DNA from: CAXQRU01 sp964226685
GTDB taxonomy: Bacteria; Pseudomonadota; Gammaproteobacteria; Pseudomonadales; Cellvibrionaceae
Direction: 5' to 3'
DNA length: 9,125 bases
NCBI GenBank assembly: GCA_964226685.1
Contig: CAXQRU010000110.1
Location: 1 to 9,125 of the forward strand
Made by a program: the position numbers and the translations under genes. Below, in pieces: positions 1 through 6,911 of the stretch. Under the pieces are notes generated by a model. It searched no databases. It was not told the DNA's origin and saw nothing but the letters and a program-made list of their open reading frames with translations. The stretch's first letter is position 1; each line of letters opens with the position of its first letter.

Positions 1-38
1 CTTATACACTCTTTCCCTACACGACGCTCTTCCGATCT
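1..38 (+). other. Illumina sequencing adapter (artefact) at contig edge
   Basis: Bases 6-38 are identical over all 33 positions to the Illumina TruSeq universal (read 1) adapter end, finishing in CTCTTCCGATCT. Bases 1-5 may be the remainder of an index. Alternatively, bases 1-9 (CTTATACAC) also match part of the Nextera mosaic end, which may be coincidence. This is not genomic DNA. It explains why the mltB reading frame stops abruptly at base 39. It should be trimmed before any analysis. Confidence 0.97.
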
Positions 39-166
39 TCAAATTTATGTTCTTTCACCATCTCATCGATGAAAACATCAACCTCTGCATGTCCCTTATA
101 ACTTTGCGCAGAAACCGATGCACTAAATGCGAACAAGCCTGAGGCAAACCAAAGTCCTAACTTCAT
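39..166 (-). CDS. mltB: Lytic murein transglycosylase B, N-terminal fragment (cut by contig end)
   Basis: Only the first 42 codons plus two bases are present. Translation begins at the ATG at 166, preceded by an AGGA Shine-Dalgarno site (174-177) with 7-nt spacing. Residues 1-20 look like a Sec signal peptide (Lys2, a hydrophobic core, then SVSA before Gln21). The mature start contains VDVFIDEMVKEHKF, which fits the first helix of the MltB family (FI-x-x-MV-x-x-H-x-F). MltB enzymes cleave the MurNAc-GlcNAc bond of peptidoglycan and form 1,6-anhydroMurNAc in the periplasm. The catalytic Glu would lie beyond the truncation, so activity cannot be judged. The 31-nt gap after rodA and the known rodA-mltB order in Pseudomonas-like genomes support the call. 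No lipobox cysteine is seen in the leader, so the protein is probably soluble and periplasmic rather than a lipoprotein. Confidence 0.8.
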
Positions 167-197
167 GATTTTTTCCTATTATAGAGTTTTAATAATT

Positions 198-1337
198 TTA
201 CGTTACACGTCGCTGTTGAGTACTCACCGCCATCAAAATACCAAAGCCAATCATCAATGTTACGATGGAAGTCCCACCCCGGCTCACCAAAGGTAATGGT
301 ACACCGACCACGGGCAAAATTCCGGCAACCATGCCCATATTCACAAACACATAGATAAAGAATGTTAGGGTTATCGCAATAGCGATGAGCCTAGAGAAAG
401 TATCCTGAGCTCTCAGGGCAATAATAAACCCACGACCAATTAGTAACATATAGATAGATAGTACTATTAAAATACGTAGAAAACCAAATTCCTCAGCTAA
501 AACAGCAGTGATAAAATCGGTATGGCTCTCAGGCAAAAAATCCAGGTGTGACTGAGTACCCAACAACCAACCTTTACCATACCAACCGCCAGATCCTATT
601 GCCGTCACTGATTGTCTGATATTCCAACCCGCGCCGCGAGGATCCGCATCAGGGTTAAATAGGGTCAATATTCTCAGTCTTTGATAATCATGCAAAGACT
701 CCCACAGAAAAAATATTGAAATAGCACCGATGATGGCCGCAATCGCAATATAACGCCATTGCAAACCAGAAAAAAATAACACAAACAATCCTGAGCTAGC
801 CACGATCAATGCCGTACCCAAATCGGGCTGTTTGAGAATCAAAGCCGCTGGCACGGCTACAATACAGAGCGCTAGACCAATATGAGGCAGGGATGGTGGC
901 AATACTTTTTTGGCAAAAAAAGCCGCTACAGCCAAGGGCATGACCACCTTCATCAACTCGGAAGGTTGGAAGCGAAAGCCAATATTCAGCCAACGCACAG
1001 CGCCTTTTGCTCCTACTCCAAAAAAGTACACCGCAATCAATAAAAAAACACCCAAAATGTACAGCATCGGGGTCCACCTTTGTAGCACCCTCAAGGGAAT
1101 TTGAGCAACGCTGAGCATGGCACCATAGCCAACTGCAAAAAAGATGAGCTGTTTTTTCAATTGGGCCACATCTTTCTCTAAAGCGCTATAAAGCACAAAG
1201 AGACCAAATACCGTCAAGGCTACAATCAACACCATTAAAAAGCCATCGACGTGCAAGGTTTTGAGCACACTTTCGCGCTGACGAAGATATTGACTAGCCT
1301 CAGGCATTCGCCTTAAAAAATCTTGATTAGGGGGCAC
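198..1337 (-). CDS. rodA: Peptidoglycan glycosyltransferase RodA (SEDS family)
   Basis: A 379-residue polytopic membrane protein (E. coli RodA has 370) that polymerises lipid II into glycan strands in the Rod elongation complex, together with PBP2. Visible family signatures are RWLNIGFRFQPSELMK (115-130), KQPDLGT (169-175), DPRGAGWNIRQS (232-243), GSGGWYGKGWLLGTQS (248-263), the catalytic loop LPESHTDF (268-275) with the essential Asp274, and GILPVVGVPLPLVSRGG (339-355). About ten hydrophobic segments alternate through residues 33-372. The start is a GTG at 1337, chosen because GGAG lies 7 nt upstream. The alternative is ATG at residue 11, whose AAGG is only 3 nt away. The gene overlaps the 3' end of mrdA by 11 nt, suggesting translational coupling that would help keep RodA and PBP2 in step. 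The function call is secure; the exact start is slightly less so. Confidence 0.97.
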   Translation of the reverse strand: MPPNQDFLRRMPEASQYLRQRESVLKTLHVDGFLMVLIVALTVFGLFVLYSALEKDVAQLKKQLIFFAVGYGAMLSVAQIPLRVLQRWTPMLYILGVFLLIAVYFFGVGAKGAVRWLNIGFRFQPSELMKVVMPLAVAAFFAKKVLPPSLPHIGLALCIVAVPAALILKQPDLGTALIVASSGLFVLFFSGLQWRYIAIAAIIGAISIFFLWESLHDYQRLRILTLFNPDADPRGAGWNIRQSVTAIGSGGWYGKGWLLGTQSHLDFLPESHTDFITAVLAEEFGFLRILIVLSIYMLLIGRGFIIALRAQDTFSRLIAIAITLTFFIYVFVNMGMVAGILPVVGVPLPLVSRGGTSIVTLMIGFGILMAVSTQQRRVT

Positions 1338-3201
1338 TGGCTTGCTCCAACGGTTGTTCTAAATTGCCCATGTCGAGCAAATAAGTATCGAACATAGCTC
1401 GAGCAATGGGAGCGGCAGCACCTGAACCTGACTCTCCATTTTCAACAAATACCGAAATGGCTACTTGGGGCTTCTCGTAGGGCGCAAAGCCTACATACAA
1501 GCCATGATCTCTTTGACGCTCTTTTAACGCATCGGAATCATAGCGTTCATTTTGAGGAATCCCAACGACTTGTGCCGTTCCTGTTTTACCCGCCATCTCA
1601 TAGGCAATATCTTTGGAAACTCGTTTTGCGGTGCCATTTTTTGCATGCACCACATCGTGCATTGCCTCAAAAATCACCCGCCAATGTTCCTCGGTCGCTT
1701 GCACCTGAAAGGCAACTTCAGGCTCTATGGGTACACCACCAATAGCCTTGACGATTTGAGGTTTCATACGGGTGCCCTTATTGGCGATCGTCGAGACCAT
1801 CACGGCTAACTGCAAAGGCGTGGCGCTGGAAAAACCTTGGCCAATCCCAAAATTAATGCTGTCACCTGGAAACCAATGCCGCCCCCTATTAATTTCTTTC
1901 CATTGCCTAGAAGGCCACAAGCCTTTATTTTCTCCAGGTAAATCTATACCAACAATTTGGCCCAAGCCGAATTCCAAACCAATTTTATGCATATTATCAA
2001 CACCCATTTTATGGGCTAGTTGGTAAAAATAGGTGTCTGAAGATTGAACAATGGATTTATGAACATCCACCCAACCATGACCACCCCGCTTCCAGTCGCG
2101 ATACTTACGCTCGTCATTATCTATTTGATAATAACCTGGATCAAAATAACGAAACTCTGCTGTGGTGAAACCATATTTTAGGCCCGCCAAGCCAAACATG
2201 GGCTTAACGGTTGATGCAGGTGGATAACGCCCCTGTAATGCGCGATTTAATTGCGGCTTATCGGGGTTTTCGTTCAACTCACGATAATCCTTGTAACTAA
2301 TTCCTGTCACAAATGGATTTGGGTCATACGTTGGGGTACTGACCAAAGCCAAAATCCCCCCGGTTTTGATATCCATCATCACGACAGCGCCTCTTTTGCC
2401 TCTCATCAACTCCAAAGCGCGTTCTTGTAATTGGCTGTCCAAATGTAATTGCAGATCCCTTCCTGGCACTGAAGGCTTGCGCTCTAGTGTTCTCAAGATT
2501 CGGTTGCGAGCATTAATTTCTACATGCAAAAAACCATTTTCGCCATATAAAGTGTCCTCGTAGTAACTCTCTATGCCCGTTTTACCAATGAGGTGAGAAT
2601 CTTTGTAGCGCTCTCGCTCTTCATCTGTAAACTTTTCAATATCGGCTTGGCTAATTTTGCCCATGTAACCAACAACATGCGCAAACAGCTCATTTCTCGG
2701 ATAATGCCTTACTAATTGAGCTTCAACACTGACGCCCGGCAAACGATTTTCATTGACAGCAATCAATGCGATCTCACGCTCTTCTAATTGGTAGCGAATT
2801 GGCACTGGCTGATAGGGAGAACGTCGCTTGGCTTTAGCATTTAAAAAGGACTCAATATCGCGATCATCAATGGTGACTAATTTTCTTAGCTCAGCAATGG
2901 TCTCATCAATATTTTTTGCACGCTCTGGAACAATCATGAGAGTGTAACTGGCACGATTATCTGCCAATATTTTTTTATTACGATCAAAAATCAAGCCTCT
3001 CTTGGGGGAGACTGTTTGTACCAAAATACGATTATTGTCCGCTGCGGTTACATATTTTTGGTGATTCATTACTTGTAGGTAGTAATATCGACCAATCAAA
3101 AGAAAAAAAAGCAATAAGACAACAAATGCGACCAAAATGGTTCGATAACCAAACGCCCGAATTTCATAATGATAATCTTTAAACCGCGCCTGATCTGACA
3201 T
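1327..3201 (-). CDS. mrdA: Penicillin-binding protein 2, elongation transpeptidase
   Basis: A class B PBP of 624 residues (E. coli PBP2 has 633), anchored by one N-terminal membrane segment (about 20-38). It cross-links peptidoglycan during lateral wall growth and activates RodA. The PBP dimerisation/pedestal region covers roughly 60-240 (SPKRGLIFDRN near 65; HLIGKTGIESYYED near 203). The transpeptidase domain carries the acyl-enzyme motif STVK with Ser330 and Lys333, the SSD motif (387-389) and KTGT (539-542); Ser330 has the same number as in E. coli. All catalytic motifs are intact. The frame can be extended two codons to a TTG at 3207, but the ATG at 3201 (MSDQARF...) is preferred. Its Shine-Dalgarno site is weak, so translation may depend on coupling to rlmH, which ends about 14 nt before. 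It is the target of mecillinam in E. coli. Confidence 0.97.
   Translation of the reverse strand: MSDQARFKDYHYEIRAFGYRTILVAFVVLLLFFLLIGRYYYLQVMNHQKYVTAADNNRILVQTVSPKRGLIFDRNKKILADNRASYTLMIVPERAKNIDETIAELRKLVTIDDRDIESFLNAKAKRRSPYQPVPIRYQLEEREIALIAVNENRLPGVSVEAQLVRHYPRNELFAHVVGYMGKISQADIEKFTDEERERYKDSHLIGKTGIESYYEDTLYGENGFLHVEINARNRILRTLERKPSVPGRDLQLHLDSQLQERALELMRGKRGAVVMMDIKTGGILALVSTPTYDPNPFVTGISYKDYRELNENPDKPQLNRALQGRYPPASTVKPMFGLAGLKYGFTTAEFRYFDPGYYQIDNDERKYRDWKRGGHGWVDVHKSIVQSSDTYFYQLAHKMGVDNMHKIGLEFGLGQIVGIDLPGENKGLWPSRQWKEINRGRHWFPGDSINFGIGQGFSSATPLQLAVMVSTIANKGTRMKPQIVKAIGGVPIEPEVAFQVQATEEHWRVIFEAMHDVVHAKNGTAKRVSKDIAYEMAGKTGTAQVVGIPQNERYDSDALKERQRDHGLYVGFAPYEKPQVAISVFVENGESGSGAAAPIARAMFDTYLLDMGNLEQPLEQASAP
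1345..1348 (-). promoter_or_regulatory. Shine-Dalgarno site deciding the GTG start of rodA
   Basis: GGAG on the minus strand lies inside the mrdA coding sequence, with a 7-nt spacer to the GTG at 1337. It favours this start over the ATG ten codons further in. Ribosomes finishing mrdA would pass directly over it. Confidence 0.6.
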
Positions 3202-3215
3202 AGTCAATGCATTTG

Positions 3216-3683
3216 TTATTTATGATAAGGGTGATTTTGCAATATACACCAAGCTCTATACAACTGCTCAACCACAACCACTCGCACTAAAGGATGCGGC
3301 AAAGTCAACGGCGACAAGGACCAGCGCATATAAGCTCTTTGGCGCACCGAGTCGGCCAAGCCATCTGGCCCTCCAATCACCAAAGCACAATCCTGCCCGT
3401 CTTGTTGCCACTGCTGAATGTGATCGGCCATTTGCTCTGTAGTCGGTGATTTGGCGACGATATCGAGCAAAATCAAGCGCTCTTGCGGCCCCAAAGCCGA
3501 TAAGATGCGATCGGCCTCTTCGGCCATCGCTTGATCTGCTGTCAGCCCTTTAGCACGGTTCGCACTGGCAAGTTCCACCAACTCAAAGCGCCACTGTTTG
3601 GGCAAGCGCTTCTCGTACTCGAAGACGCCTTTATTGACCCAATCGGGCATTTTGGTACCTACTGCCAATAGGCGGATGCGCAT
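3216..3683 (-). CDS. rlmH: 23S rRNA pseudouridine-1915 N3-methyltransferase RlmH
   Basis: At 155 residues it has the same length as E. coli RlmH (YbeA). This SPOUT-class, SAM-dependent enzyme methylates pseudouridine 1915 in helix 69 of 23S rRNA on assembled 70S ribosomes. Visible signatures are the N-terminal LLAVGTKMPDWV (5-16), the SAM-binding loop VIGGPDG (102-108), LTLPHPLVRV (127-136) forming the trefoil knot, and the C-terminal LYRAW...NHPYH (141-154). It starts 9 nt after the rsfS stop. The order rsfS-rlmH-mrdA-rodA is widely conserved in Gammaproteobacteria, although the rRNA modification has no known direct link to wall synthesis. Confidence 0.96.
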   Translation of the reverse strand: MRIRLLAVGTKMPDWVNKGVFEYEKRLPKQWRFELVELASANRAKGLTADQAMAEEADRILSALGPQERLILLDIVAKSPTTEQMADHIQQWQQDGQDCALVIGGPDGLADSVRQRAYMRWSLSPLTLPHPLVRVVVVEQLYRAWCILQNHPYHK

Positions 3684-3692
3684 GATGAATGA

Positions 3693-4034
3693 TTACTCAG
3701 CGTCCACGTCTTGAGCGGGTGTTGACCACAGCTTTTCAAGCTCATAAAAAAGACGAGCTTGAGGCTGCATAATATGAACAACCAACGAGCCATAGTCGAC
3801 CAAGACCCACTCGGCCTCCTCTTTACCTTCAACACCAATGGGTTGAAAACCCTTCTTTTTGCCTTCCTCGATGACATTATCCGCCAACGACTTCACATGG
3901 CGGCTGGAGGTTCCACTGGCAATGATCATAGTTTCAAACACATCGCTTAGTGCTTCAACATCGAGAACAACCACATTATTGGCTTTTAAATCATCTAAAG
4001 CATTAAGAGCTAGTTTGTTTATAGATTCTGACAT
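3693..4034 (-). CDS. rsfS: Ribosomal silencing factor RsfS
   Basis: A 113-residue protein of the Iojap/DUF143 family (E. coli RsfS/YbeB has 105). It binds large-subunit protein uL14 and blocks joining of the 30S subunit, lowering translation in stationary phase or starvation. Family signatures seen are ALDDLKANNVVVLDV (10-24), the MIIASGTSSRHVKSLAD stretch, GVEGKEEAEWVLVDYG, VVHIMQPQAR and the terminal YELEKLW. The frame is open further upstream to 4073, but that extension lies inside nadD and is not family-like. The ATG at 4034 begins MSESINKLAL and has AAGGA about 11 nt before it. Only one base separates it from the nadD stop, so coupling is likely. The nadD-rsfS pairing is very common in bacteria. 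Confidence 0.95.
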   Translation of the reverse strand: MSESINKLALNALDDLKANNVVVLDVEALSDVFETMIIASGTSSRHVKSLADNVIEEGKKKGFQPIGVEGKEEAEWVLVDYGSLVVHIMQPQARLFYELEKLWSTPAQDVDAE

Positions 4035-4035
4035 G

Positions 4036-4689
4036 TTAATTTTGTTCCTTTTGATACCAACCTTTCTCAACAATGAGATCTAACACCGGCTGGGGTAATA
4101 AAAATTGTGGGCTTTGCCCGTTCTGTATTTGTGTTCGGATACTAGTTGCCGAAATATCCAACTGACTCAAACTAATGGTCATCACGCAACCTGCACTCTG
4201 GTTTTGTATGTCCTCAAGCACATACGCTTTTGCTAACCACTCCCGCAAGGGTTCGGCCAGAGGCTCAGGTAGGCCAACGGGCCGCTGCATAACCACCACA
4301 TGAGCCAGTGTTGGTATTTGCTGCCAACGATGCCAGCTAGTTAAGCCGGCAAACGCATCAGCTCCCATCAAGAGTACCAAGTTGGTTCCAGCGCCCAATT
4401 CATCTCTGAGAGAAAGCAAGGTATCTACGGTATAAGATGGCCCTTCTCGTTCAAGCTCTCTAGCATCCACCATAAGGCTCGAACACGATGCAACGGCCAA
4501 CTCTAAAAGAGCTAGACGTTGCTTTGCTGCTAAAACGCAAGGTCTGTGCGGCGGCGAAGCGGCTGGCATTAAACGCAGCTCATCAAGCCCTAGAGCCTGT
4601 TTTGCCTCCAACGCCATGCGTAAATGACCATGGTGAATTGGATCAAAGGTACCTCCAAAAACACCCACTAAGCGACGCTTAGTCATCAT
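4036..4689 (-). CDS. nadD: Nicotinate-nucleotide adenylyltransferase NadD
   Basis: A 217-residue cytoplasmic enzyme (E. coli NadD has 213) that transfers AMP from ATP to nicotinate mononucleotide, giving deamido-NAD in NAD biosynthesis. The nucleotidyltransferase signature GGTFDPIHHGH is at 12-22, with the HxxH-type ATP-binding histidines. The second ATP-binding motif ISATSIR is at 179-185 and LLMGADAF at about 106-113. The frame is open further upstream to a GTG at 4722 inside proA. The ATG at 4689 is preferred because it overlaps the proA stop in an ATGA arrangement (4686-4689). A second ATG follows immediately at 4686. No strong Shine-Dalgarno site is seen, consistent with translational coupling to proA. 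Confidence 0.96.
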   Translation of the reverse strand: MMTKRRLVGVFGGTFDPIHHGHLRMALEAKQALGLDELRLMPAASPPHRPCVLAAKQRLALLELAVASCSSLMVDARELEREGPSYTVDTLLSLRDELGAGTNLVLLMGADAFAGLTSWHRWQQIPTLAHVVVMQRPVGLPEPLAEPLREWLAKAYVLEDIQNQSAGCVMTISLSQLDISATSIRTQIQNGQSPQFLLPQPVLDLIVEKGWYQKEQN

Positions 4690-5939
4690 TGACGAATATG
4701 GCCATCGCCCAAGACGACCCACTTCTGAGAAGTCAAACCCTCTAAACCCACAGGGCCTCGAGCATGAATTTTATCTGTAGAAATTCCGATCTCCGCTCCC
4801 AGACCATACTCAAAACCATCAGCAAAACGCGTTGATGCATTGACCACGACAGACGCCGAATTCACCTCCGTCATAAATGCCCTGGCCACCGTAATACTCT
4901 CTGTGACAATGGCGTCAGTGTGATGCGAGCCATAGGTTTCAATATGAGCAACCGCGCTATCAAAATCGTCGACGACTTTAATCGACACCACAGGTGCTAA
5001 GTACTCTGTCGACCAGTCCAACTCTGAGGCCGCATTAACAGGGACAATATCGCAAGTCTTTGAGCAACCGCGCACCTCTACCTGCTGCTCTTGGTAGGCA
5101 GCAATTATTCGAGGCAAAAACTGTTCGGCCACCGCCTGATCCACCAGCAAGGTCTCCATCGCATTACACACGCCATAACGGTGAGTTTTGGCATTGAGAG
5201 CAATGGCGAAGGCTTTATCTAAATCAGCCTGGCTATGGACATAAACATGACATAGGCCGTCTAGGTGTTTGATCACCGGCACGGTTGCTTGACTAGATAC
5301 ACGCTCAATTAAGCTGCGCCCGCCGCGAGGAATGATAACATCGACATTCTTGGAGGTAATCAACTCACCGACCGCTTCTCTGTCTGTCGTAGATAAGACC
5401 TGAACAACTGCTTCTGGCAAGCCGACCTTGGCCAAACCCAGATAGATCGCTTGCGCTATGGCTTGATTGGAGTGTGCCGCCTCGCTGCCCCCCCTTAAAA
5501 TACAGGCATTACCCGATTTCAAGCACAGGCTAGCGGCATCAATGGTCACATTAGGCCTAGATTCGTAGATAATGCCAATAACACCCAGGGGCACTCGCAT
5601 TTTGCCCACTTGAATGCCACTGGGACGGAAAGATAGGTCGGTTATTTCACCGCAAGGGTCTGGCAAGCTCGCCACTTGATGAAGCCCTTCGATCATGGCG
5701 TCAATTCTTGCATCATTTAGCTCGAGCCGATCCAATAAAGCCGCCTCTAGTCCCTTTTCTTGGCCAGCACGCATATCTTGCTGATTTGCCTTTAAAATGT
5801 CACCACGTTGGGCGTCCAGCAATGAGGCTATTGATAACAAGGCCGAATTCTTCAAGCCCGTATCAGCGCGCCCAATCACAGCGCTAGCGGCCCTGGCCTG
5901 CTCACCTACTTGGCACATATAGTCTTTTACAGCGTTCAT
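4686..5939 (-). CDS. proA: Gamma-glutamyl phosphate reductase ProA
   Basis: At 417 residues it equals E. coli ProA in length. It is the NADPH-dependent enzyme that reduces gamma-glutamyl phosphate to glutamate-5-semialdehyde, the second step of proline synthesis. It belongs to the aldehyde dehydrogenase superfamily. Visible signatures are GVIGIIYESRPNVT (119-132), CLKSGNACILRGG (about 139-151), the catalytic cysteine Cys258 in GVCNAMETLLV, NASTRFADGFEYGLGAE (about 367-383) and ARGPVGLEGLT (393-403). The ATG at 5939 is chosen over a TTG at 5960; its Shine-Dalgarno site is weak. It is the first gene of the leftward cluster. proB is not adjacent, as is usual where proA pairs with nadD. A possible promoter -10 lies at 5968-5973. 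Confidence 0.97.
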   Translation of the reverse strand: MNAVKDYMCQVGEQARAASAVIGRADTGLKNSALLSIASLLDAQRGDILKANQQDMRAGQEKGLEAALLDRLELNDARIDAMIEGLHQVASLPDPCGEITDLSFRPSGIQVGKMRVPLGVIGIIYESRPNVTIDAASLCLKSGNACILRGGSEAAHSNQAIAQAIYLGLAKVGLPEAVVQVLSTTDREAVGELITSKNVDVIIPRGGRSLIERVSSQATVPVIKHLDGLCHVYVHSQADLDKAFAIALNAKTHRYGVCNAMETLLVDQAVAEQFLPRIIAAYQEQQVEVRGCSKTCDIVPVNAASELDWSTEYLAPVVSIKVVDDFDSAVAHIETYGSHHTDAIVTESITVARAFMTEVNSASVVVNASTRFADGFEYGLGAEIGISTDKIHARGPVGLEGLTSQKWVVLGDGHIRQ

Positions 5940-6023
5940 AAACCTATTCTTAACACCCAAAACGGCTAGTATACCTCAAGGCACAACAGAATAGACACCA
6001 ATCCGGCCCAAACTCTCAAATAC

Positions 6024-6040
6024 GTTCAGCTATGGTTCAG
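6024..6040 (+). promoter_or_regulatory. Candidate PhoP/OmpR-type operator, GTTCAG-N5-GTTCAG
   Basis: Two identical hexamers, 6024-6029 and 6035-6040, are separated by CTATG, so they repeat every 11 bp, one helical turn. A weaker third copy, TTTGAG (4 of 6 matching), falls in the same phase at 6046-6051. E. coli PhoP binds (T/G)GTTTA-N5-(T/G)GTTTA, placed about one helical turn upstream of the -10. Here the gap from the second hexamer to the -10 is 11 bp. The operon downstream encodes a PhoP-like regulator, so autoregulation is the natural inference. Confidence 0.6.
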
Positions 6041-6051
6041 ATAAGTTTGAG

Positions 6052-6057
6052 TATAGT
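6052..6057 (+). promoter_or_regulatory. -10 box of the rightward operon promoter
   Basis: TATAGT matches the sigma-70 consensus at 5 of 6 positions. The region 17 bp upstream (6029-6034, GCTATG) is not a recognisable -35, and it lies inside the direct-repeat operator. This is what is expected of a promoter that needs an activator. Transcription would start near 6064, leaving a leader of about 29 nt before the ATG at 6093. Confidence 0.55.
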
Positions 6058-6092
6058 GAACTCAAGATGATCAAACCACGGGAGTTATCATT

Positions 6093-6683
6093 ATGAAGAA
6101 ATCAATTGGTATAGTATTAATCATGGCTTTGGCCTCTACGGCTCAAGCGGGTAAAAATCGGCACGAGGAATACGCTCGCGTAACCCATGTTGAACCAATT
6201 TACAAAGAGATCGCTTATCAAGAGCCAGAGCAATACTGCTACGATGAAAAAGTCGTCACACGAAGCCGGGGTTCCAATACCGACCGAATCATTGGCGGAC
6301 TAATCGGAGGCGCTATCGGTAACGAACTTGGCCACAACAAAACCAACAAAAAAGTTGGCGCGGTTGCAGGTGCGCTTTTAGGGGCATCCATTGCTGATGA
6401 TATCAGCGGCAGACACCGCTCTGAGCGTGTTCACTATGAACAACGTTGTGATACTCGATACAATACTCGCTACAGAACCGAAATAAGCGGTTATAATGTC
6501 AGCTACCGTTACAACGGGAGTATTTATCATACTCGAACCGATTATCACCCAGGCAATCGGATACGAGTGAGTGTTAATGTGCATCCTACTGGATACGATC
6601 ATAACCATGGTCGGCCTCGCGGACATGGGTATGGACACTCTAACTATGATAGGCCCAGAGGACATTCTCGCTACTACAGATAG
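6093..6683 (+). CDS. YcfJ-like glycine-zipper envelope protein with His/Arg/Gly/Tyr-rich tail
   Basis: A 196-residue exported protein. Residues 1-19 form a Sec signal peptide ending AQA. Residues 27-58 (YARVTHVEPIYKEI..., Cys49) and 117-160 (RCDTRYNTRYRTEISGYNVSY...) match the layout of E. coli YcfJ, including its two cysteines (here Cys49 and Cys119). A glycine-zipper 2TM segment lies between them at about 66-103 (IIGGLIGGAIGNELG and VGAVAGALLGASI), typical of the 17-kDa surface antigen group that inserts in or spans the envelope. No lipobox is present. The last 33 residues (164-196) are unusual: six histidines, many Arg, Gly and Tyr, and RPRGH twice (174-178, 187-191). GGGAG lies 8 nt before the ATG. 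First gene of the operon, directly behind the candidate PhoP-type operator. The biochemical function of this family is unknown; an envelope role is inferred. Confidence 0.85.
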   Translation: MKKSIGIVLIMALASTAQAGKNRHEEYARVTHVEPIYKEIAYQEPEQYCYDEKVVTRSRGSNTDRIIGGLIGGAIGNELGHNKTNKKVGAVAGALLGASIADDISGRHRSERVHYEQRCDTRYNTRYRTEISGYNVSYRYNGSIYHTRTDYHPGNRIRVSVNVHPTGYDHNHGRPRGHGYGHSNYDRPRGHSRYYR

Positions 6684-6693
6684 AGGTTAAGCT

Positions 6694-6909
6694 ATGTTTT
6701 ATGTTCGCCGCCAGATCACAACGCTACTGCTCGGACTATGCTTGCTGAGCAATCAAGCCCTGGCTCTTACCGCCTCCGAAGCGGCGAGCCGGGCACAAAG
6801 CGAACATGGAGGAAAAGTGTTGGCAGTTAAAGAAACAGGTGATAACACCTTTCAAGTCAGGTTACTCCTTCCAGGCGGCAAGGTCATTACAGTAACCATA
6901 CGGGGATAA
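6694..6909 (+). CDS. Small exported PepSY-like protein
   Basis: A 71-residue protein starting 10 nt after the preceding stop, with GAGG 7 nt upstream of its ATG. Residues 1-24 are a Sec signal peptide (Arg5-Arg6, hydrophobic core, cleavage after ALA). The mature chain of about 47 residues, with EAASRAQSEHGGKVLAVKE followed by a beta-hairpin-like FQVRLLLPGGKVITVTI, fits a minimal PepSY fold: one helix, then strands. PepSY proteins are periplasmic or extracytoplasmic, and small ones are often encoded beside PhoP/QseB-type two-component genes, where a role in tuning the sensor has been suggested. It ends only 2 nt before the response-regulator ATG. The PepSY assignment rests on pattern, not on a database search. 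It is shorter than a full PepSY domain and lacks the usual C-terminal D-x-x-T-G element. Confidence 0.75.
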   Translation: MFYVRRQITTLLLGLCLLSNQALALTASEAASRAQSEHGGKVLAVKETGDNTFQVRLLLPGGKVITVTIRG

Positions 6910-6911
6910 CC

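Larger units (their letters stand above)
5940..6092. promoter_or_regulatory. Divergent intergenic control region between proA and the PhoPQ-like operon
   Basis: These 153 bases separate two outward-facing transcription units. For the leftward proA cluster, TATACT (minus strand, 5973-5968) is a reasonable -10, but the hexamer 17 bp upstream (GTCTAT) is a poor -35, so this promoter is tentative. For the rightward operon the signals are much better and are listed separately. A 6-bp inverted repeat (TTGAGT at 6047-6052, ACTCAA at 6060-6065) brackets the rightward -10. No rho-independent terminator is visible. Confidence 0.6.

Noticed and set aside
3659..3877. 72-codon minus-strand frame overlapping rsfS and rlmH
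   Set aside because: Out of frame with rsfS, whose protein matches its family end to end; no evidence of a frameshift.
4690..4722. N-terminal extension of NadD to the GTG at 4722
   Set aside because: The extra 11 residues lie inside proA, and the ATG at 4689 gives the normal family length with an ATGA overlap.
6378..6665. 95-codon open frame antisense to the glycine-zipper gene
   Set aside because: Shadow of the real gene: no ribosome site, no recognisable domain, and the sense frame has a clear signal peptide and family core.
6694..6765. Lipoprotein signal in the PepSY-like protein (Cys16)
   Set aside because: The residues before the cysteine (LLGL) do not fit a lipobox, and a normal ALA cleavage site follows.
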